Source: Daucus carota subsp. sativus
Taxonomy: Eukaryota; Streptophyta; Magnoliopsida; Apiales; Apiaceae
Direction: 5' to 3'
Length of the DNA stretch: 64,000 nt
Assembly: GCF_001625215.2 (NCBI RefSeq)
Contig: NC_030389.2
Location: 40,413,454 to 40,477,453 of the forward strand
Below, piece by piece: positions 1-11,341 of the stretch. The notes under the pieces were generated by a model, which worked only from the letters and a program-made list of their open reading frames with translations, made no database searches and had not been told where the DNA came from. Each line of letters begins with the position of its first letter. The stretch's first letter is position 1. Position numbers and translations under genes: made by a program.

Positions 1-79
1 GATTAATAACTAATGAACTACCGCCTATGTTTAAGCTTAAGCTCTGGTCTAATTAGGTGGTTTTGATTGGATTGTACAG

Positions 80-628
80 GGTGTTTCTTCTCGACAGATG
101 TAGGAGAGCTGAGGAGTTACGAAAATCCTAAGAACAAGATCACTGCTGTTCCAGCTACCGAGGAAGAAATCTGGGGAGCTAAATACATGGTATTTACTAC
201 TCTAACTTGTTATTCTTTAGTTATTATATTATTGTACTTGCAAAATACAAATTCTGAGTGGATTACAAGTGTCAAGGCTATGATCTTAGGCAGAGAATCG
301 TTTTTTTTTTTTTGGCTACCAAGCATCTTCTGTGTTTAGTGATTTTGTAAAACAAGAATTTTATGAAACGTTATAACAAATCATCGTTCTCGTTCTTTGA
401 ATGAGCTAGTAGCGCCTCAACACTATAGTCTTTCGCTGAACACTGTTTTTGTCATATTAAGGGTAACAACTGGATGTTAATCCAGTACTAATTACTGCAT
501 CAATGAGTTACTTCAGTATAGATAGCTTAAATTACGGACTCTCTTCTAATTTACACCTTTAACTATAAACACTTTTGTTAATGCTATTTCAGGTGGAAGG
601 GCCAGCATTTGTTGCAGCTACAGAGTAG
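80..628 (+). CDS. 3' terminal exons of an unrecognised plant gene (partial)
   Basis: Two exons are visible: 80-189, after acceptor TTGTACAG, and 593-628, ending in TAG at 626-628. The donor ATG|GTATTT at 189/190 and acceptor TTTCAG at 587-592 join in phase 0. The joined C-terminus reads GCFFSTDVGELRSYENPKNK, then a short acidic linker with EEEIWGAKYM, then VEGPAFVAATE and stop. A reading frame with codon-like composition across a clean splice supports a real gene whose 5' part lies left of the window. I do not recognise the family. The segment is soluble in character, with no membrane helix or catalytic motif. A chloroplast Rieske-like protein crossed my mind because of the CxxC-like context, but nothing here proves it. 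Confidence 0.55.
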
Positions 629-1040
629 AAGTTCCGATTTCTTTCTGAATATCACAGACGCCAAATCCGTTCCTGGAAAGAAAGATGAGGGTGCGGGGTG
701 GGGTGGGGGGTTGTAAATAAAAATGAATAAGATGTCGCAAGTTGTTATCCTCTAGTACAATCATAGTAGTTTTGTGTAAAAGTTGCAGTAAGGTGTTATG
801 TTATCTACTCTGTAGTCAAGTTCGTTTGTTAAATTGCTTCCTTCTGAAGTTGCACTTAACTTTGTTCACCTCTTGATCATTATGTATGATGTTTTTAACT
901 TGCTAAGAAGTTTGGATCATGGCCTCAAGTTATACGTTAGCCCTGAAATTCTGCAAATTAAGAGAATAATATGACAATTGCTCTTGAAAAACATACGCCT
1001 TCGTAGACATGTATCAATTTCTTATGGTTCTGAAATGCAG

Positions 1041-1182
1041 GAAGCCAGGAACACAATATGTAGGAAATCTGTGGAAATCAAGTTCTGATCCATCATTCAG
1101 TAGTGAAGAGCGACCAAATGAATTACACAGAATGCTAGAAAAGCAATGTTCGTGCAAGATCTCGTTGTCTCGACTCTGTTAG
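1041..1182 (+). other. Possible alternative last exon or decayed exon
   Basis: After the acceptor-like AAATGCAG at 1033-1040 a frame of 46 codons stays open from 1042 to TAG at 1180-1182. It encodes a hydrophilic Ser/Cys-containing peptide starting KPGTQYVGNLWKSSS. It lies about 410 bases past the stop of the preceding gene on the same strand, so it could be an alternative 3' exon or 3' UTR sequence. Codon composition looks coding-like, but the stretch is short and no family is recognised. Confidence 0.25.
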
Positions 1183-1189
1183 TTGAGTA

Positions 1190-1930
1190 ACTAGAGATGC
1201 AAGTTAATTGTGCATCACAAACTTAGGTAGAGTTTTTCGGGAATGGATTTTAAAAGTATATGATTTTGATTTTATGCTGATTCTACTGTAGATAAAAAAA
1301 TGATAGAGTCTTTAAGATTCAAGATCAAAGTAGAATACTACAAAATCTTATGATTTTTGTTGAAATACCAAACAGTCTAATAAAATTTATCATTTTATGA
1401 AATTCAAAAAAATTCATTAAAATTTGAATATCATTTGATTTCAATGAATTTTAAATAATTCAAATTAAATATCATCAGATCTTTAGGTATAATTTAAAAT
1501 TCTGATTAAATATACATAATTTAAAATACTAATTAATACCCCAAGTTTCTGGATTATTTTAAAATCCGATCTGAATACATCAGATTTTACAAATGAAACA
1601 AAATCTTCTAAAATTTTAATTGAATACACTTTCTAAATTTACTTTTTGGACGGATGGTGTATATTATAAGATACACGAAAAAGATATTTCTATCATAAAT
1701 TTAAATTTACACAAAATTATCTAAATATTATTAATTAATATTTTTTTTAACTTCTTAAGACAATTAAGACTATCAAGTAATTATAATTAAGGTTAAGAAC
1801 ACCATTCTGTAAAAAAAGAAAAAAGAAAAAAGAAAGTTTAAGAACACCATAGAAGTGTATCGAACACAAACGTGTTAAAGTAGCTTGTGCTCTGTCCCCC
1901 TGTACTTAAAATAAAATCCCGATTTGTTTA
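1190..1930. other. AT-rich intergenic spacer
   Basis: No gene is seen. The stretch from about 1240 to 1640 repeats degenerate blocks of the type AAATTCAGATTAAATA and ATCAGATTTTACAA in both orientations, which looks like an old MITE-like or foldback relic without clear ends. The last 100 bases lead into the NF-YC promoter. Confidence 0.4.
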
Positions 1931-1936
1931 TATTAT

Positions 1937-1951
1937 TATATAAACCCTAGC
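1937..1951 (+). promoter_or_regulatory. TATA box and telo-box-like motif of the NF-YC gene
   Basis: TATATAAA at 1937-1944 overlaps AAACCCTAG at 1943-1951, close to the plant telo-box (AAACCCTAA) common in promoters of highly expressed genes. A pyrimidine-rich stretch and a splice donor (AGAG|GTACTG at 1985/1986) follow within 50 bases, so transcription probably starts near 1965. Confidence 0.5.
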
Positions 1952-3061
1952 TTATTTCTTTCCCCTTTTCAACAACAAATCAGAGGTACTGCTATCCGTG
2001 TCTATATAACTATCCTAATTTTGATTTGTATATATTTAGACTCACGTTTTGAGCTGAACTTTTCGATTACTGCTTTACAGGCTTTGGATCGTGAAGAAAG
2101 GTCAGAACTTTACTGTGATTAAGCTTTGGTAAGGTATGAATCTAAACCCCTTTTCATCTTTTGTTCTGTTGTGGTGGATTTTATGATCTTTTTAGGTTTT
2201 TTTTTGTTAAAGATTTGATTTTTATTTCTGTTTACTAATTGGGTTGGTGTGTAAAAGTGATTTGTGTGTAATTGGGTTTGTGCTGAATTGATTGATGATG
2301 TATGCTGCGGTTCTTTAGGCGAATTTTGTATTTATGTAAGACTTTAGTCTTGTGTGGCCTGTGCCCGAGTTATGTTAGGAGTTGAAATTGGGAATTACTG
2401 TGTGCAACTGGAACATGTATTGGATGGTTTACTCTTTTTTTATTTAGGTTTGGTAAATTGTTCGAGAAATTCGGAATTGATATCATGTACATACCGGTTA
2501 GGGAATTTTTTGGTAGCCGTTGTTAATTCACTTGTCTTCTTATTGATTAGATAGTATATAAAGATTAAGCTTCCACGGTGCTTCATATTGTATTTCAATA
2601 CTAAGCTAAGACAATTCATATATTTATATTGGTTTTAAGATTATATTACTAATGTAAGAGACACGGAGAAATTTAATTTATCTACGTATTATATCTTAGT
2701 TCCTTAGTGGAAGTATTAAGCATATGCAGAAACATGGTTCCTTTGCCATCATCTTCTAAATAATGTTGATCAAATCTTTGTCTATGGACTTATGCGAATC
2801 TCTGCACTTCGAAATGCAAGATAAAGCATTATACCTTGAGTTGAAGGCCGGATAAATTGACTTATTTGAGTCGAGGAAAGCCACTTCACTAAGAACATTA
2901 CCACTTCAAACCAGAAATGATGTGGTAATAAGTTTTATGCCACTTTAGAGACAGCCAAGCTATGAGCTTATCCTGTGTTATTAAAAGCGTGCTTAATTGT
3001 GCGATTAATGGTGCTTTGCGTTGAGGCACAAGATGTGCGATTTAAATATTAGCGATTTTTG

Positions 3062-3185
3062 CTCAATTGTTTACATGAAAGTGAAGGCGTTATTTAGAAT
3101 GATGTGTGTATTGCTTCAAAAGCGCTCAAGTATTTACATGAAAGTGAAGGCGTTAATTAGAATGATGTGTGTATTGTTTTTGGTG
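3062..3185 (+). repeat. Tandem repeat of about 61 bases, two copies, in the NF-YC leader intron
   Basis: The block GCTCAA..TTTACATGAAAGTGAAGGCG..AGAATGATGTGTGTATTG occurs at about 3062-3113 and again at 3123-3175. Both copies differ by a few substitutions. They create small open frames at 3021-3209 and 3167-3421 that I do not regard as genes. Confidence 0.6.
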
Positions 3186-4067
3186 TTGAGGAACCACTTT
3201 ATCGTATGAGGTTCTTGACAAGAGTAACATCTCTACTTCAAAATGCAACTCACATGCCTTGTTCTTCAACTTCTATAAATGAAGAGGAAGAGGGAGAACA
3301 AGAATTTAAAGGACCAGAAATTGAACTAAGTGACTTCGAAGCTTTTGATTTGTTGAACATCACTGATTCATACTTTATTATTGATAATTTTGTTATATTA
3401 GACATGTTAAGAATCTATTAAGTACTATATATATGTTAAAACTATGATCTTATTTTTGAAAAAAATGCCCGTGATTATGGCACTTCACGAGTCACGCTTC
3501 AAAATTAGGTCCTGCACTTTTTAAGATATTGCGCCTTAAACAACACAGAGTGTATCCCAAACTGCATTTTGAACTTTGTCAAAAGTTGTACACATCTGTC
3601 ATTCGTCCTTAAACCTCTGAGTCAAAACTTTTAAAAGAAATTAAAGGTTTTTGGGTACTTAGGTATGAAGTCTGGCAGTCGTGACAAACAGATGTACAAG
3701 GTATCACAACCATGTTGTCATATCTTAAATGAATGAACTTGTTGGATTTTGTGTTTGAATGTACTTGGCATTTTGTGAGATGAACTAGCTCATAGGGTAA
3801 ACATATTACTGTGTTTTAGAATTCTAAGAACTTCTGTGATATCTGAATGATGGTTTTTACTGTTACTTTCCACCAGCAAAAGAGAGCAGGTCAGTTGCAC
3901 GTCTATTGTGTATGTTTAGCAAATAAGTTAGACGACTATATAGTTTTTGGTGCAGCTGTTTGAAGCTGCAGATATTGCCTATTTCTTCTCCTTATTCTGA
4001 TATGATTATATCTTGTGCTTTTCTTTTTGGGAATTTACAGAAGATCGATAAATAAAATAAATAAATA

Positions 4068-4811
4068 ATGGACCAGCAAGGCCATGGACAGCCCCCAAAT
4101 ATGGGTGTGGTTGGTACTTCAGCTGAGATGCCATATGGTGTGGCTCCTTATCAGGCTAACCAGATGATGGGAACCTCTACTCCTGCACCGGCTGGATTAA
4201 TTCCGTCTACACAGACTCCAGGTCAGCTTGCACAACACCAACTTGCTTATCAGCAAATCCACCAGCAGCAGCAACAGCAGTTGCAGCAACAACTCCAGAG
4301 CTTTTGGGCAAACCAGTATCAAGAAATTGAGCAGGTTACTGATTTTAAGAATCACAGTCTGCCATTAGCTAGGATTAAGAAAATTATGAAAGCCGATGAG
4401 GATGTTAGGATGATATCAGCTGAAGCTCCAGTCATATTTGCCCGAGCCTGCGAGATGTTCATCCTTGAGTTGACTATGCGTGCTTGGAATCATACAGAGG
4501 AGAACAAAAGGAGGACACTGCAGAAGAATGACATTGCAGCAGCAATCACAAGGACAGACATATTTGATTTTCTGGTTGATATTGTTCCTAGGGAGGATAT
4601 GAAAGATGAGGTACTTGCTGCAACAGTTCCAAGAGGGCCCCTACCTATTGGAGGTCCAGCTGAAGGTGTTCCTTACTATAACTATATGCCTCCACAGCAT
4701 GCTGCACAAGTTGGGTCTCCAGTTATGTACATGGGTCAGCAGCCTCGTCCTTACATGGCTCCTCAAATGTGGCCACAACAACAGCAACCTCCTGAAGACT
4801 CTGATCAGTAA
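4068..4811 (+). CDS. NF-YC: Nuclear transcription factor Y subunit C (NF-YC/HAP5)
   Basis: A single coding exon of 247 residues. Residues 60-78 are a Gln/His-rich tract. Residues 79-180 are the NF-YC histone fold, with the family blocks [77 protein letters not shown] and [11 protein letters not shown]. The Pro/Gln/Met-rich tail (181-247) is typical of the Arabidopsis NF-YC1/3/4/9 type. NF-YC pairs with NF-YB through the histone fold and then recruits NF-YA to bind CCAAT promoters; in plants it also meets CONSTANS-type proteins in flowering and ABA/GA signalling. The ATG at 4068 follows the last leader splice site by 27 bases and is the first in frame. The frame is intact, with no truncation. 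This is the most secure gene in the window. Confidence 0.97.
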   Translation: MDQQGHGQPPNMGVVGTSAEMPYGVAPYQANQMMGTSTPAPAGLIPSTQTPGQLAQHQLAYQQIHQQQQQQLQQQLQSFWANQYQEIEQVTDFKNHSLPLARIKKIMKADEDVRMISAEAPVIFARACEMFILELTMRAWNHTEENKRRTLQKNDIAAAITRTDIFDFLVDIVPREDMKDEVLAATVPRGPLPIGGPAEGVPYYNYMPPQHAAQVGSPVMYMGQQPRPYMAPQMWPQQQQPPEDSDQ

Positions 4812-4844
4812 TGAGTGGACTGCTGGTCATTAAAGCATGTGAAG

Positions 4845-6633
4845 GTAATTTTTTAATTATCATGCTGTAAATGAAGATTATATTGATATCACATCGGTGT
4901 TCTTTTAATTCTTTTGAATGTTTTAGTGGTTTTTGTTTTTTGTTTATTGCTGACTTTTGTTTTGGTGGCCATTGTCCAGTTTTTATCCAGCACCATTAAG
5001 TAATGAAGACTAATTTGATAAGAATACTAGAAAACATTTAAATTAAACATGTAGATAATTTTATACACTATACTCTTGACCCCACCTGAGTCGCTGAACC
5101 CATGTTCATCATCTTCTTTAAGAACAAGAAGTATGGTGATAACCTAGATCATCAGAAAGAAAGACAAGAGACCAGAGAAAAACTTTGTCACAATTTTTAA
5201 CTGAACACAAAGAGAGAAACAACCCCCTCTTGGAGAGCAGGGAAGCTTTCCTCGACCAACAACTATGTTTTGTGATAACATCCCACTTACAAGTGGTAAG
5301 CATCTTTAGAGATTTGATGGCAAAATACTCTTACATATCTGAGCACTTAAGCTGCTAGTTGCACAAATAGCATTTATCCCTCTGTCGCAATTTTGACCAT
5401 CAGAGAATCCTCCTCCGCATTTCGCCCATATGACCAAATTTACTTTCCTCTTCCCATGTTTAAGCCCCAGGATCCATTTTATGTCCTAAGAGCATCACCA
5501 ACCCTTGAAGTAATTTTTGGCGTAGTTTTTACACCAAATTTGGTGTAAAAATCAGACCAGTTATTCTCTCCAAGCCATGTACACCGAAGTTAGGACTCTT
5601 TTTTGTAATATAGGTTATTTTATTGTTAAAGTTGAAATTAATAGATTTTGTGGAACGTAAAAGGAAATGAAATTGGTTTAAGTAAGAAGTATGAGGGTAG
5701 TGTTGGATTTACAAAAACTCTAAATTTGGCGTGACACCAAATCTGGTGCAACGTTTAGAGTTTGGTTAGAGAGGAATTTACACCAAATTTGGTGTAAAGT
5801 ACACTTTTAGAGTTTGGTTGTAGATGGTCTAAGCACCACTAAACTCTCCAGCCTTTCTCCGTCTGCCACCAACAACTCAATCGCCAGTATTTAAGATCAA
5901 ACTGTAGTAACATATGGGGTAAATAACTGCAACATTTTCATTTTTAATTTAGGAAAAGGAGAGAGAAGAAAACCAGCTGTTGGCGATCTAATATTTGTGT
6001 GTATAAATATTTGAGGATTGAATAGTACTTGCAGTTGGTGGAGAGTAGCAAGTAATTTTGCTCACCTGGGTTATTGGCTGGGTTGGTTTATGGGCACAGT
6101 TGGTGTTATGGATGGTTTAACACTTTAACCTGTTAAGTTAATATTTTTTAATTTTATACATGTCATTAACTTAATGGCTGCCATCCAAGTAAGAAGGGGA
6201 GATAAAACCAGCAAATTGATTTTGAGGAAAATTTAACTATCAGAATGCTGAATTCATATGATTTTTTTCACCAATTTGCATTTCAATATAAAAGGTTATA
6301 ACATCTTTATTATGGAAATGGGATGTTAAATTTGTCTATCAACCTTTTTCTCTCCGTCTCTCTGATGAATACGAACTTCAATTGCGTATGCCTTATTTTC
6401 TTTAATGTAATGTTTTGAGGATCCTTATTTCAGAACTTTAGACGTGTATATATGTCTATTTAATGGTTATTTTGGAGTAAACCTCGTTAAAGGTTGTATA
6501 GAGTTTTGCAAATTCTGTCATCTCATTTTATTTTTACACATTGACATTTTAGGTTATAATTCTGTTGGTTTTGAAGTATAGTTTTTTTTGTTTTTTTTTT
6601 GTGTTCCTCCAATATTTTTCATACACTTACAAG
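4845..6633 (+). other. 3' UTR intron or downstream spacer of NF-YC, with one MITE
   Basis: No coding sequence is seen. The stretch holds a PIF/Harbinger-like MITE at 5490-5829 and otherwise T-rich DNA. Open frames such as 5118-5303 on the minus strand are uninterrupted by chance. Confidence 0.5.
5490..5829. mobile_element. PIF/Harbinger-like MITE, TSD TAA
   Basis: The terminal inverted repeats GAGCATCACCAAC and (reverse complement of the right end) GACCATCTACAAC flank 340 bases. Both sides carry a 3-base target duplication TAA (5487-5489, 5830-5832), as expected of PIF/Harbinger elements. Inside, the palindrome ACACCAAATTTGGTGTAAA occurs twice. Confidence 0.6.
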
Positions 6634-7830
6634 CCGGAGCAATGCAGGGACCCTCAAAGCAAAGTTTGACCTGCAGAAGTTGCACATGGGGAAGCAAACA
6701 AGTACTTTCACAAGTTAGGAGAAAGAAAATCAAGTATTTCTACTTAATAGGAGAAACTTATCACTATTTTGGCTTGCTCAACTGTTTTTGTCTATCCTTT
6801 GACTATATTGATGCATTAGGATGTACTAAATGTGAAATATATACCAGTTTCTGGTATTGCGTTTTTAGTTCAATGACTCGGCCATGGTATGATTTTAAAT
6901 GGTAAAATTTGATCCTACTTTCCTTTTGTTTTGATGGAGTTTTTGGAGGAAGAATTTGCTATGGGAAATGCACTGTTAAATGTTTGAATCGAAAAAAATC
7001 ATATTGCTTCAAAATGTGTTATGTTCAATTAAAATGTTTTTGTGTTTTCATTGCATCAAAAATCGTCATAGTTGTAGGATATTGGCCTTTGCTTATCTGC
7101 TTTGCTAAGTCGAAAGCTATTCGATTATGAGTGACTTAATATTTTAAAATTGATAGTATGTATTTGAAGTTAGACAAAATCTAATGTTCTAATCAAGAGG
7201 TAAAACTCGCAAACTTTTGTGATATATAATCACAAACGTCTTCCTCTATTGTCATTTTTCTGTTTCTTTGGAAAGCATTAGAAAGTGATTTTCTTAAAAA
7301 AAAAAAAACATCTAATTGTACCCATGCTTCAATCATGCATGTGATGAACTGAGAATAAGAGCATAAAAGTCGGAGTTTGAAGTCATTTTCGAATTTAACG
7401 CTATTTGTGTATTAAGTCAAAAGTTACTTGAATTTAGAAATAAATAAAAAATTGACTTATGTGGGATGTATTTTAAGGACTTTTTTTATTTTTGTGATTC
7501 TTTTGATAAAAGGTCAGTTCAATTACCCAATCACCATCTTCCATAAACTCTTTATTTTATCTATATTTCAAGAGTCTTTTCATCTTGTCTTAACTTATTT
7601 TTATTAATAAAAGTTACATTTTCATCTGCTCGCCCACTAATTTTTGTTTCATACATAAATACACTATAAAAATAATACTCCTTCTGATTTTTAATATTTG
7701 ACGCTTTGACTTTGGGCACGATCGAGTAGTTAAAATTATTATTTTGGGAGTAGTAAGAATTGTCAGTCGATTTTAATAATAATCGAATATACCTGAAATC
7801 AAGGAGGCGACAGTCGATCTAAAAGTTTAA
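6634..7830. other. Probable NF-YC 3' UTR exon then intergenic spacer
   Basis: 6634 to about 6720 has exon-like composition and follows a splice acceptor. Beyond it, the open frames at 6588-6905 and 6909-7130 encode no recognisable protein and have T-rich intergenic composition. No gene is called to 7830. Confidence 0.4.
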
Positions 7831-8925
7831 GGGGTCGTTTGGTTGAGACTTCCTTGGTATCATATATGAGTTTTGTTCATTCAAAACCCATTCAAAACCC
7901 ATACCTGGTGTTTGGTTGAGAATTTTATTTCATCAAACCCATTCCTCAAACCTATTAAGTATGAGAATTTCATACCCAAAGGGGAGGTGGGTATGAAACG
8001 TGGGTTTCAGGCAGTGTTCTAAAAATCGGTCTAGGCGGCCGCCTAGGCGATGCCTAGGCGCTAGGCGGCCCCGAGACGCCCCGATTCGGTCCTAGGCGGT
8101 GAATTAGGCGGTTTTTTACAAAAATCGGTCCTAGGCGGTCAACATCCCGCCTAGGCGGTCCAAATCCCGCCTAGGCGGTCCAAATCCCGCCTAGGCGGTC
8201 CAGGCGGCCAATAACAAAAAAAAAATAATATTTTTAATAAATAAAATCTAAAATTATGATTATATTATAAGAAATTAAGTATTCACTTGTACTTAACTTA
8301 ACATCTTATAAAAAAAAAAGTAAAATGACTATTATTTTTATTTAATATTTCTTACATTATTTATAAAAGACTGATTGGTATATATTTATTTAATCAACAA
8401 TTTTGTATTACATGTATGAAGTATTTATTTTATATATGATATTATATTATTTACCAGTTTAACTCTACTAGTAGTGAAAAAAAAATAAAATTATTAAATT
8501 ACATTTAATTATAATAATTTAAAAATAATATATGTCCGATTAATGCTCCGATTAATCTTTCCGATTAATCCCCGATTTACCGATTAATCGCTAGAAGGTA
8601 CCCCGACCGCCCTGGGACGCCTAGCGATTTCTGAAACACTGGTTTCAGGAATCAAAATTGTTTTTTTTTATTTTCATTATTATTTATATTATTCCTTATA
8701 ATTTTTTAAGACAAAATGAAATTAATGACTTAAAAATGTATATAAATATTAATTTCATGATATTTTAAATTAATTACAATTAATAACTCATAAATATTAT
8801 AATTCAACCATATTCATTCCACCACTCAACCAAACACCTGATATCAGAAATGATACCTCAACCCCATACCAGCTTAACCTGATACCTCATTACAACCCCA
8901 TACCCCCCTCCAACCAAACGACCCA
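7831..8925. mobile_element. Tourist-like MITE, TSD TAA, split by a hAT element
   Basis: The left end GGGGTCGTTTGGTTG and the inverted right end TGGGTCGTTTGGTTG match the Tourist/PIF consensus GGGNCNGTTTGG. TAA flanks both ends (7828-7830 and 8926-8928). The arms share CATTCAAAACCCATACC-type sequence in opposite orientation. A 630-base hAT element plus its 8-base duplication sits inside, so the original MITE was about 457 bases. Confidence 0.65.
8012..8641. mobile_element. Non-autonomous hAT element with CCTAGGCGGT arrays
   Basis: The ends are CAGTGTTCTAAAAATCG and, inverted, CAGTGTTTCAGAAATCG (14 of 17 identical). An exact 8-base target duplication GTTTCAGG flanks the element at 8004-8011 and 8642-8649. 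The left 200 bases are a GC-rich run of about 10 CCTAGGCGG units; the right end carries CCGATTAATC units. The interior is AT-rich and non-coding. An 8-base TSD with CAGNG ends is diagnostic of the hAT superfamily. Confidence 0.85.
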
Positions 8926-8929
8926 TAAT

Positions 8930-9364
8930 TGTTCTCATGAGGAAAAAAATTACAAAAGCGTTCCTGCATCAACAGTTAATCGGTGATATTATTTCTGATT
9001 TTTGCTTGGAAAATCAGCACCACATCTCTGGATCTCCACTTGTTAATTTCAGAACTTAAAACAATAATTCAAAGACACCTACAGTCATCTTCTGAAAAAT
9101 GGTCCTACGAGACACTGTCTTCATATTGACTAACTTTTGACGGACAACTCAACCGTTGAGAAGGCTGTGAATGAAGCTGTAACTGTTTACTGTATCTTTT
9201 ATGTTTAGTTAAAGTGTTTGAATCAAAATACCTGCATCGGATACGATGTTTTAATTTTATTTGAAATTTTCTTTTGATGTTAAATTGCACCATAGTCCTT
9301 TGACCTTTCTAGATTTAGTGCCGACTATCTTAAAAAAAAGGGTTTCTTTTTCCATAGTTACGCG
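8930..9364. other. Spacer without recognisable gene
   Basis: Unique-looking AT-rich DNA. The minus-strand frame at 9105-9293 has no family resemblance and no splice context. Confidence 0.35.
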
Positions 9365-9830
9365 GAGGGTATAATCGAGCCGAGCCTAGTCGAACACTGT
9401 CAGACTCGGCTCGAGCTTGATTGAAAAGTTTGGGGCTCGAGCTCGAGTTCAAGTTCGATCAAGCTTTTAATTTCAAGTTCGAGCTTGGCTCGTAAACAGT
9501 TCGATAGGCTTGAGTTTGTCATCAAATATTGACAAAAACTCAAAATATGATCGGTTTGGTTCGAGTTCGATTCGATTAAATATATAAATTATAAATAAGA
9601 TATTAAATATTTTTGTAGATATATTTTTATAATAAAAAAATTAAAAAATTGTAGAGGCTCGATAAGGCTCGCAAACTTACGAGCCGAGTAATTTGAAACT
9701 CGAGCTCGGTTCGGTTCGGTAAAATATCCAAATAACTCGAGCTCGAGTTCGGCTCGATTATTATCGAATTGAAAAATTCGAATATTTTACGAGCCGTGCT
9801 CCAGTAACTCACGAACAGTTTGATTTGTTT
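9365..9830. repeat. TCGAGC-motif repeat, probable hAT-like relic
   Basis: The GC-rich arms made of CGAGCTCGAG and GGCTCGAG units at about 9370-9510 and 9650-9800 flank an AT-rich core. The organisation is like the hAT elements with exact duplications elsewhere in this window, and a related block in the other orientation lies at 27520-27840. I could not find a clean target duplication. Confidence 0.5.
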
Positions 9831-9887
9831 AAGATCCTAGTAATGCTATTGTCGATGATTGTTACGTTTTGCACAAAAATATTTATA

Positions 9888-10131
9888 GGGGCCTTTTGAG
9901 TGGTTCAAAATAAGTGTTTATTGTTTAAACTAAAGAAATGAAATAGAAGTTAGAATTAAGTTCAAACTTATAATTGATTAAAGTATTTGAGAAATAAGTA
10001 GATGTCGTGATTTAAAAGCTAGTATTCTCCATTTCATATAAGTACTTCTTGAATTTTTACGCAAACAATATGAATAAGTGCTTGAACTTATAAATCTAAA
10101 AGTCGGGTTTCTAAACCCGGTCAAACACCCC
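9888..10131. mobile_element. Tourist-like MITE (AATAAGTGCTT family), copy 1
   Basis: The element starts GGGGCCTTTTGAGTGG and ends CCGGTCAAACACCCC. It shares the blocks AAATAAGTG, TTATAATTGATTAAAGTATTTGAGAAA-like sequence and GAATAAGTGCTT with a second copy at 36229-36476. ATA flanks both ends. Confidence 0.6.
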
Positions 10132-10831
10132 ATAATTTTATTGCCTTCATCATTCCATCATAAATCCATACACATATTTATGTTTTATTTATGTTTCGAA
10201 AGGAAAGTTCCATCATTTTTTTCACTATTTTCCTGATAATCCTCATTATTGAACTCGAAATCCGGTCACGTATTTATATTTTGAAAGGAAGGTTCTATTA
10301 TTTTCTTCGCTATTTTCCCGATAATCCTCTTCATTAAAAATTCAAGACTCATTCATGCTCGATCACTATTATCTCATATATTCTTCTTTTTCCTTTAAAT
10401 TATTTATAATTTTTCATTCTATTTTTTTCTAATTATATTATCATTTTACATTCATCTGTTTAGTTGAAAAAAGGGAGGAATAGCAGTAACAACCAATAGC
10501 ATGTTACAGAAGTGAATCTTTGATCTATCTTACTTATTCTTGGATCAGATATGGGATGTTTGTTTCCATTCCCATCTCTTATATTTTGATAAAATCTAAA
10601 CATCAATCCTCAAATCTCTGTGGGGACTTTGTGAGACAGATTGCCAAATAAACCCTACCACCCCACATGCACATCAACTCCCTCATAATTGTATTGCTCA
10701 ACCCATCCTTGCATGCCTCTTTATAACATCTTACTCATTTATGCCCAAACCATATTTCAATTCTAACCAAAACAGAAAAGAAAACTTAAGAATCTCAGAG
10801 GGAAAAAAATTACAAAATAACTAAGGAAGTT
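10132..10831. other. Spacer and promoter region of the small unknown gene
   Basis: 10135-10350 contains a diverged direct duplication: two blocks with TTTATATTT/GAAAGGAA(A/G)GTTC near 10180-10250 and 10268-10330. The last 100 bases carry TTTATAACA near 10721 and CT/A-rich leader sequence ahead of the start codon at 10832. Confidence 0.4.
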
Positions 10832-11341
10832 ATGGATCAAGATGACATCTTCTTTGCAGACTTAGACAAGCAGATTTCTCTTCTTATAATGGACGATGAT
10901 GATGATGATGATGATACTATTAAATTTCCGGTCTCAAGTTATCGACATCCTTCTGCTAATTCTCTTCAGGTTCTTCTTCCCTGCATCTTTTCATTGAATG
11001 AAAAAACAGCTTAATCTAGTAAACATATAGTACTCTTTTGTGTTGTCCTGATCCTTTTTCTTGTATTTTTTCTCTAGCCTTTTTCTCGAGTGATTCATCC
11101 AAGGCCTCCGACACAATCACAAATGTTCTACGAGCAGAGCTGCATAACAGAGCAGAGCAAAGGAACTGGAGTGTTTTTTCCTCGTTCCACTCAACCACGA
11201 AGAAAGAACAGGCAAGGAAGGTTTACAACAAGACCGTCAAACACCAAGTTTCAGAAGCATTCTGATGATAACTCAAGAGATATACCACATGGTTTACCTT
11301 ACAACAACTACAAATTTTCTTTCAACCATAATAGAAATTGA
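10832..11341 (+). CDS. Small plant protein of unknown function (two exons)
   Basis: Exon 1 is 10832-10969 (donor TTCAG|GTTCTT) and exon 2 is 11078-11341 (acceptor TTCTCTAG, stop TGA at 11339). They join in phase 0 to 133 residues. The N-terminal half is acidic, with a run of eight Asp at residues 22-29. The C-terminal half is basic and holds what looks like a conserved plant motif: SRVIHPRPPTQSQMFYEQ, then SKGTGVFFPRS and PRRKNRQGR. No signal peptide or membrane helix is seen, and the basic cluster may be a nuclear signal. I recall plant proteins of unknown function with a KGTGVF(I/F)P-PRRK motif but cannot name the gene. The start is the first ATG, with a plausible leader and a good splice frame. 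A polyadenylation site is likely before 11640. Confidence 0.7.

Larger units (their letters stand above)
1965..6750 (+). other. NF-YC transcription unit with UTR introns
   Basis: Splice signals suggest non-coding leader exons near 1965-1985 and at 2081-2128 (TTTACAG to TTTG|GTAAGG). A 1.9 kb leader intron then runs to TTTACAG at 4034-4040, just before the start codon. A donor GAAG|GTAATT at 4844/4845, 33 bases after the stop, and an acceptor ACTTACAAG at 6625-6633 suggest a 1.8 kb intron in the 3' UTR. UTR introns are common in plant NF-YC genes. The transcript boundaries are inferred, since no cDNA is available here. Confidence 0.45.

Noticed and set aside
3021-3421. Two overlapping open frames in the NF-YC leader region
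   Set aside because: They arise from a 61-base tandem repeat and AT-rich DNA, with no family resemblance; the region fits an intron.
4606-4833. Open frame overlapping NF-YC in another frame
   Set aside because: Out-of-frame shadow of the NF-YC C-terminus.
6588-7130. Two T-rich open frames after NF-YC
   Set aside because: Cys/Phe/Tyr-rich composition typical of translated AT-rich non-coding DNA; no splice or family support.
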